DNA of 11,048 nt. Source: an uncultured Clostridia bacterium (GTDB lineage: Bacteria; Bacillota_A; Clostridia; Christensenellales; Aristaeellaceae). Below the pieces are notes generated by a model, which searched no databases, had not been told where the DNA came from, and was given only the letters and a program-made list of their open reading frames with translations. Position 1 is the stretch's first letter. Every line of letters starts with the position of its first letter. The stretch is from contig CAMBWJ010000030.1 of the NCBI GenBank assembly GCA_945871545.1, positions 1 through 11,048 on the forward strand, written 5' to 3'. The translations under genes and the position numbers were made by a program. Of this stretch, positions 6,848 through 11,048 are shown one piece after another.

Positions 6848-8019
6848 TATACTCTCTCCTTACTCTCTGGTTGCCGAGGTTTGAATGTGGTTAGTCCTTC
6901 AGCGATTAAACGTTTTGTACGCGCACACAGTGCTGGATTGTTCTGCCCGGGAGGAGCATCTGTCTCGTGTAACACAACACAAGGAGTGCATACGCCCCTG
7001 TACTCGCAATTCATGCATTTGCCAGGGAATGGATAGCTTGCAACGGCCTCGTGTACAATATGCCACGCTTCCTCAAAGGGGATGGACAGAACATCTGCAC
7101 TGATTGACTTCATGGACAAGCAGGGATGCATCGTTCCATTCCAATGTATAGAAAAAGAACTTCGTCCTCCGCCGCAAGGAAGTCCTTGAACAGGCAAGCT
7201 TTCATCTTTTGGCCATGGAATGCTTTTCTCACAAACCGGAACCAGTGTTTGATTCGATGCACGTGCATTCAACTTATATATTTCCACATATTCGTCCAAT
7301 GACAATTCTAACGGGTCGATGTCACGACCAGTCTCTTGTCTCGCAGGTAACAGACCTGAGGAAATACCAATTGGAACATCCAGCGAATGAGCCAATGTCA
7401 TCAATGACTCCATATTCTTCAATGCGGGCTTGGTGGGGGTAATGCAAAGCATTAGCGGAATACCCGCTTCCTTCACTCGCAGAATACCCGACATGACTGT
7501 TTCAAAACATCGAACACCGGTTACTTGCTCATAGGAATCATCATCCGATCCGTAGAGCGTAATCTGAATACCTGCAGTCGGGTTTTTTCTAAAGAAGTCA
7601 ACCCGTTCTTCCGTCAGCAGAATACCGTTGGATTTGATGGTAATACTCACACCATGATCCTGCAAGAACAAATACAAATCATTAAAAGCTGGATAGGTAA
7701 GCGCCTCCCCTCCCGTTAACGTTGCACTTGTCATTCCAGCGTCAACGGCCTGCTTCATAATTTGTTTCCACTGCGTACCCGTCAAAAGCTGTTTCCCGGT
7801 TTCGACAAGTTGCTTTGACGTCAGATGAACATAGCACATCTTACAATTCAGATTGCATAACGGAGTTAATTCAAAAGCGCCATGTATAGGAATTCCTTGC
7901 TTTCTTGCCTTCGCATCCAGATATTGCTTTATCCACAACGTCTTATCAGCATCGCTCGCTCCTTGCTTTTCCCACTGTTCCAGCAGTTCCAACAAGCCCA
8001 TCTGTTTCTGTTCACTCAT
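6847..8019 (-). CDS. Radical SAM/SPASM peptide-modifying enzyme
   Basis: A 390-residue enzyme expected to use a [4Fe-4S] cluster and S-adenosylmethionine to make radical modifications on a peptide. FELTPLCNLNCKMCYVHL around residues 49-66 contains the CxxxCxxC motif (C55, C59, C62), and LTGGEAL near 101-107 is the SAM-binding GGE motif. The C-terminal region has SPASM-like auxiliary-cluster cysteines at 282, 300, 335, 338, 344, 347 and 365, including the pattern CMNCEYRGVCTPC. No PqqD-like domain is fused to it; one is on the kinase protein two genes later. The start is supported by GGAGGTG at 8033-8027. It sits directly before the candidate precursor. The gene is more AT-rich than the EPS genes. 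The linkage formed (thioether, carbon-carbon or other) cannot be told from sequence. Confidence 0.93.
   Translation of the reverse strand: MSEQKQMGLLELLEQWEKQGASDADKTLWIKQYLDAKARKQGIPIHGAFELTPLCNLNCKMCYVHLTSKQLVETGKQLLTGTQWKQIMKQAVDAGMTSATLTGGEALTYPAFNDLYLFLQDHGVSITIKSNGILLTEERVDFFRKNPTAGIQITLYGSDDDSYEQVTGVRCFETVMSGILRVKEAGIPLMLCITPTKPALKNMESLMTLAHSLDVPIGISSGLLPARQETGRDIDPLELSLDEYVEIYKLNARASNQTLVPVCEKSIPWPKDESLPVQGLPCGGGRSSFSIHWNGTMHPCLSMKSISADVLSIPFEEAWHIVHEAVASYPFPGKCMNCEYRGVCTPCVVLHETDAPPGQNNPALCARTKRLIAEGLTTFKPRQPESKERV
6856..6861 (-). promoter_or_regulatory. Ribosome binding site of the precursor peptide
   Basis: AAGGAG on the minus strand, eight bases before ATG 6847-6845 and inside the last codons of the radical SAM gene. 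It supports this small gene as real and gives it independent initiation. Confidence 0.75.
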
Positions 8020-8033
8020 ACCTCCTCACCTCC
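8020..8033 (-). promoter_or_regulatory. Doubled Shine-Dalgarno before the radical SAM gene
   Basis: GGAGGTG (8033-8027), seven bases from the ATG, followed by a second AGGAGGT that abuts the ATG. The first copy encodes the last residues and stop of the protease gene. It is the strongest ribosome binding site in the window. Confidence 0.7.
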
Positions 8034-8514
8034 CCCATTCCATCTTTCTAAGCGCAGCTCCGCACCAATGTCTGAGCTTGAAGTACACTCTTCTCAACGG
8101 CAGCAGCGCCATCCAGAGCCTTCCGAAGGCCCTTGCCGCAGGGCTGTCCAGGGGAATCCTGTGTCCGTTGCGCTCGGCCTGCAGCGCCTGACCCAGCACC
8201 TGCTTCCCCGGAATCCATGGGTCGGGGTTCCAGCAGTTGTCGCCCAGGGTCTGCACGTAGCCGTCCCGCAAATGGTACACCCGATGCACCACATAGCGCC
8301 CTGGAGGCGACTCGAACAGCACCACATCTCCGCGCTTCAGCGGGCGCGTAAGCGGCACAATCGTCACACGATCCCGGCCCCGCCGGATCAGCGGACGCAT
8401 GCTGTCGCCCTCCAGCGGGATGCGCATGGGAATCATCACGCCATCATCCGCCAGCGCGCGCCACTGCGCAATCGACATCTGCCGCCTCTCCACCACAGGG
8501 CTGTCCTTGTTCAT
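8026..8514 (-). CDS. S24/S26 (signal-peptidase-like) serine protease homologue
   Basis: A 162-residue protein of the LexA/signal-peptidase superfamily. PLEGDSMRPLIRRGRD around residues 33-48 carries the nucleophile Ser38. LKRGDVVLFE (59-68), VVHRVYHL (75-82) with His77, and LGDNCWNPDPW (90-100) with Asp92 follow the family order. His instead of Lys at the general-base position suggests the Ser-His variant found in SipW/ER-type signal peptidases. There is no DNA-binding domain and no clear membrane anchor; the C-terminus is basic and amphipathic. Its ATG overlaps the phosphatase stop (ATGA), and six bases separate its stop from the radical SAM start. Because the neighbouring ABC transporter lacks a C39 domain, this is my candidate leader peptidase. 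Its last ~20 codons fall in the AT-rich block. Confidence 0.82.
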   Translation of the reverse strand: MNKDSPVVERRQMSIAQWRALADDGVMIPMRIPLEGDSMRPLIRRGRDRVTIVPLTRPLKRGDVVLFESPPGRYVVHRVYHLRDGYVQTLGDNCWNPDPWIPGKQVLGQALQAERNGHRIPLDSPAARAFGRLWMALLPLRRVYFKLRHWCGAALRKMEWGR

Positions 8515-9251
8515 CCTTGCTTCATTCCCTCATCGTCCTTGCACATGCGCCCGAAACGCACCAGCCTGCGGGCATAGCCGGGCTCGCATCGATCCAGGAG
8601 TGCCCGATAGGTCTCCTTCATGCAGACGGCGCGCCCTGCCGTGTCGTGAGCGTCCGTCGCAACCAGGTCGATTGCCTGTGCACCGAGCATCCTTCGCACA
8701 AAGATGTGCTCCCGAATCCCGCGCGGTTCCAGCACCGTCGAACAGTTCATCTGGTAGAACAGGCCGCATTCCTCGCGGATCTCCATCGCGGCTCGCGGCG
8801 AGCGCAGCAGGCTGCGACAGCGCTCCACATGGGCGACAATCGGCTGATAGCCCGCCCGATACAGCTTGTTCGAGGCCCTGCAAATCGTCGCCGCATCCGC
8901 GTGCGGATCAAATTCGATGAGCACCATGCGGGTTTCACCCAGCGTCGGCAGCTTGCCCGCCATCAGCTGATCCGGCACGCTGTCGCAGTAGTGAATCTCG
9001 CAGCCACTCAGCAGCTGAAGCTCCCATCCCTGCTGCCGGCAGTACTTCCGCGCCTCGTCCAGCCTGGCCAGATATTTGTCCATATCGAACGGCCGCACAC
9101 CGGGATATGCGTGGGACGTCGCCGCGATGCTGGAGATGCCGTCCTTGACCGCCCTTTTCAGCATCGCATGCATCTGCTCCGGGGTTTTCGGCCCGTCATC
9201 CATGCCCCACAGAATGTGGTGATGCAGATCCGTAAAGCCCTCTTTTCTCAT
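8511..9251 (-). CDS. Tyrosine-protein phosphatase, PHP family (CpsB/CapC/YwqE type)
   Basis: A 246-residue metal-dependent phosphatase that would dephosphorylate the tyrosine cluster of the kinase encoded just upstream. The N-terminal FTDLHHHILWGMDDGPKTP (6-24) matches the D-x-H-x-H...DDG opening of PHP phosphatases. Further metal-ligand candidates are ATSHAYPG near 44-51, SGCEIHY near 81-87, VAHVERC near 139-145, and ATDAHD near 198-203. It is of normal family length. The ATG at 9251-9249 overlaps the kinase stop as ATGA. It is a conserved partner of Wzz/kinase pairs in Gram-positive capsule and EPS operons, where phosphorylation cycling controls polymer assembly. Confidence 0.92.
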   Translation of the reverse strand: MRKEGFTDLHHHILWGMDDGPKTPEQMHAMLKRAVKDGISSIAATSHAYPGVRPFDMDKYLARLDEARKYCRQQGWELQLLSGCEIHYCDSVPDQLMAGKLPTLGETRMVLIEFDPHADAATICRASNKLYRAGYQPIVAHVERCRSLLRSPRAAMEIREECGLFYQMNCSTVLEPRGIREHIFVRRMLGAQAIDLVATDAHDTAGRAVCMKETYRALLDRCEPGYARRLVRFGRMCKDDEGMKQG

Positions 9252-9991
9252 TTTCTCTTTGCTTTTTTATTCTCGTGTTTTTCCGTCTTGCCATAGCGGT
9301 AGTACGAAGAATAACGCCCCGAGCGATAGTAGTATTTCCGGTTCCGGAAGGACTTCAGATCCACGCCGTTCATGACCGCGCCCAGTACCTGGCAGCCCGT
9401 CTTGGCAATGCTCGACGCCACCTCGCCAATATCCTGCTTGCGCCCGGTGTTGTACGCCACGACGATGATCGCGCCGTCGCAGTACTTGGCAATCTCCACA
9501 GCGTCCACAATGATGCCCGCCGGAGGGGTGTCCACCAGGATCACATCGAAGTTCTCCTGGAGCGCGTCCATCATCTCCTTGTAGCGGTGAGATGCCAGCA
9601 GCTGCAGGGAACTGAGCACCTCGCGCCCCGCCGGCAGAATATAGGCGTTGGGCAGATCGGTTTCATATATCGCATCTTCCAGATCGCACATGCCGGCGAG
9701 ATACTGTGCCAGACCCGGCGTCTCTTGATGGGTGAATGTGAAGCGATACCTCCTGGCCAGAGAGGAACAGCGCAGGTCTGCATCGACCAGCACGACGCGC
9801 TTGCCAAAGCTGGCCAATGTCCGCATCACATTCATCGTGATGGCCGACTTGCCCTCCTGCTCGTAGCGGCTGGTGAACAGCACCGAGCGGATGTTCTCTC
9901 CGCAATAGAACAGATTGGTGCACAGCGTATTGATCGCTTCATTGCAGGCATAATCCAGCTTGGGAAAGTTGGAGATGTTCATCTGATTCAT
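9248..9991 (-). CDS. CpsD/CapB-type bacterial tyrosine kinase (EPS control)
   Basis: A 247-residue cytoplasmic BY-kinase. Motifs in order: P-loop SRYEQEGKSA at 41-50, Walker A' VVLVDADLR at 66-74, and Walker B VILVDTP at 150-156. The C-terminal tail has seven tyrosines between 220 and 233 (RKYYYRSGRYSSYYRYG), the autophosphorylation cluster, followed by a lysine-rich end. The P-loop lacks the common Pro-Gly and the Thr after GKS but keeps Gly-Lys-Ser. It needs the cytoplasmic tail of the Wzz-like partner for activity, and the two genes overlap by ATGA. AGGAAGG lies about ten bases before the start. Its product likely sets polysaccharide chain length or export together with the PHP phosphatase. 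Confidence 0.93.
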   Translation of the reverse strand: MNQMNISNFPKLDYACNEAINTLCTNLFYCGENIRSVLFTSRYEQEGKSAITMNVMRTLASFGKRVVLVDADLRCSSLARRYRFTFTHQETPGLAQYLAGMCDLEDAIYETDLPNAYILPAGREVLSSLQLLASHRYKEMMDALQENFDVILVDTPPAGIIVDAVEIAKYCDGAIIVVAYNTGRKQDIGEVASSIAKTGCQVLGAVMNGVDLKSFRNRKYYYRSGRYSSYYRYGKTEKHENKKAKRK

Positions 9992-10842
9992 GGCCGGACC
10001 GCCTTCCTTCTGTGCCGCTTGTCGCCGGACAGCTCCTCATGCCGGGGAATGACCGCCAGCGTGGGAATGTTGGCGCAGCGCATGATGTCCTCCGGCGATT
10101 TCGGCCGGTTGTCCAGCAGGAAGATCAGCACGAGTATGCCGCCCGCAAGCACCGTGCCCAGCAGAATGCCGCGAATGATGTATCCGGTGACGTTGGTTCC
10201 TCCGGCCACGCCCGGCACCAGTGCGATAGAGAAGGTGCTCGGCTCATCGGTGTCCATCGTCTGCGTGATGAACTTCTTTGCCGCCGTGGCGTAAGCGTTG
10301 GCAATGTCTGCCGCCCGCTGCGCATCCGTGTCGCGGATGGTGATGTAAAGGACGCGCGTGTCCTCCGGATTATCGATACTCAGCATGCTCTGCAGTCTGG
10401 AATAACTGTACTCCAGCCCAAGCAGCTCGTTCACCATCTGATGAACCTCCCAGGTCTTGAAGACCTCCTGGTAATCCATCGTCAGCACAGAGCCAATCTG
10501 CAAATCTGCAATGATATTTGCACCCGTCTGGCCCATAATATAGAGCTTTGAGGTTGCCGTATAGATCGGAACCGCGTTTGAAGAGGCATAGAAACCCAGC
10601 AACAGCGCGCCGAGCACCATGCCCAGCACGATGAAGTGCAGCTTTGACAGCAGGTAATAGAACAGTTCCACCAAATCGATGGTTCGTTCTGCCTGCTGCG
10701 CGCTTCCAGGCCCCTGACCGGGCTGCTGAGCTTGTCTTGATTTGTCGTCCATCCGGTTCAGGATCTCTGCGAACAGCTGCGCCTCCGCCGAACGGTTCTC
10801 ATCTTTCGGAATTCTTTCCGGTTCGCTTCGTTCACTTCTCAC
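9988..10842 (-). CDS. Wzz/CapA-type chain-length determinant and kinase activator
   Basis: A 284-residue membrane protein with the Wzz layout. A hydrophilic N-terminal extension (1-52, Gln-rich) comes first, then membrane segment 1 (about 70-86), an extracellular domain starting with PIYTATSKLYI, and membrane segment 2 (about 222-243). The short cytoplasmic tail has the kinase-contact style NRPKSPEDI. It would act as activator and membrane anchor for the tyrosine kinase encoded next. I take the GTG at 10842-10840 as start because AGGAAGG at 10859-10853 is ten bases upstream and no in-frame ATG precedes it. The stop overlaps the kinase ATG (ATGA). A 35-base gap separates it from the preceding gene, so it could belong to the same transcript. 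Confidence 0.9.
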   Translation of the reverse strand: MRSERSEPERIPKDENRSAEAQLFAEILNRMDDKSRQAQQPGQGPGSAQQAERTIDLVELFYYLLSKLHFIVLGMVLGALLLGFYASSNAVPIYTATSKLYIMGQTGANIIADLQIGSVLTMDYQEVFKTWEVHQMVNELLGLEYSYSRLQSMLSIDNPEDTRVLYITIRDTDAQRAADIANAYATAAKKFITQTMDTDEPSTFSIALVPGVAGGTNVTGYIIRGILLGTVLAGGILVLIFLLDNRPKSPEDIMRCANIPTLAVIPRHEELSGDKRHRRKAVRP

Positions 10843-10877
10843 GCTTCAATAGCCTTCCTGTATTATTCTACGTTCGG

Positions 10878-11048
10878 TTATTCGGCAATCGGCTCGCACA
10901 GCACCAGCAGCAGACCCGTCTCTTCTCCCATGCCGATCAGCGCCAGCTGGTCGAACACGATCTCCACCTCGCCGTTCTCATTCACCTGCGCACGCTGCAC
11001 CGCCCAGTCCATCAGCGTCTCGCCTTCCACGGGCGTCTCCCTGGGCAG
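10878..11048 (-). CDS. C-terminal fragment of an unrecognised protein
   Basis: An open frame enters from the right edge and ends with TAA at 10880-10878, giving the last 56 residues. It is acidic with alternating hydrophobics (EVEIVFDQLALIGMG, TGLLLVLCEP) and ends in PIAE. Codon use and GC content match the EPS genes. I do not recognise a family. Its position just before the Wzz gene, in the same direction, suggests a shared operon but not a function. Confidence 0.6.
   Translation of the reverse strand: MPRETPVEGETLMDWAVQRAQVNENGEVEIVFDQLALIGMGEETGLLLVLCEPIAE

Noticed and set aside
3698..8514. Lasso peptide or lanthipeptide cluster
   Set aside because: HPrK and PqqD parts occur in lasso clusters, but no asparagine-synthetase-like cyclase or transglutaminase-like protease is present, and no LanB/LanM enzyme. 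The radical SAM/SPASM enzyme points to a different chemistry.

Overview
The window looks like a GC-rich, low-GC-phylum-type anaerobe, most likely a gut Clostridia (Firmicutes). The basis is the AGGAGG-type ribosome binding sites, tight operon packing, and a Bacillus/Clostridium-style exopolysaccharide (EPS) gene set. No rRNA, tRNA, CRISPR array or insertion sequence was seen, and the species cannot be named from the sequence. Every credible gene lies on the minus strand, so transcription runs from high to low coordinates.

Layout in transcription order: (1) 11048-10878, the C-terminal end of an unrecognised gene. (2) 10842-8511, a classic EPS control trio: a Wzz-type chain-length/kinase-activator protein, a CpsD-type tyrosine kinase, and a CpsB/YwqE-type PHP phosphatase. 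(3) 8514-3698, a peptide-modification cassette: an S24/S26 (signal-peptidase-like) protease, a radical SAM/SPASM enzyme, a 73-residue Cys-containing peptide that looks like its substrate, an HPr-kinase-like protein fused to a PqqD-like peptide-binding domain, and an ABC exporter. (4) 3697-3503, a short intergenic stretch holding a strongly self-complementary, RNA-like structure. (5) 3502-1532, a membrane-bound UDP-sugar 4,6-dehydratase (EpsC/PglF/CapD family). (6) 1531-1190, a 342-base gene-free gap with a second foldable segment and short repeats. (7) 1189-1, an EpsN/PglE-like sugar aminotransferase running off the window.

The genes from 10842 to 3698 are joined by ATGA or TAATG overlaps or gaps of 6-7 bases, so they look like one co-translated operon. 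The EPS part makes and regulates a surface polymer containing an amino-dideoxy sugar (dehydratase then aminotransferase). The embedded cassette looks like a radical-SAM RiPP system: the leader of the small peptide would be held by the PqqD-like domain, the core modified by the radical SAM enzyme, possibly phosphorylated by the kinase domain, exported by the ABC protein, and trimmed by the S24/S26 protease.

Base composition drops sharply between about 6240 and 8100 (roughly 37-48% GC in hand-counted 60-base samples, against 57-75% in flanking samples). The edges fall inside the kinase gene and inside the protease gene. This suggests that the radical SAM gene, the peptide gene and the kinase N-terminus were exchanged as a block. 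The most interesting items are this chimeric RiPP cassette inside an EPS operon and the long hairpin just upstream of the EpsC homologue, the same place where Bacillus eps operons carry a known antitermination RNA.
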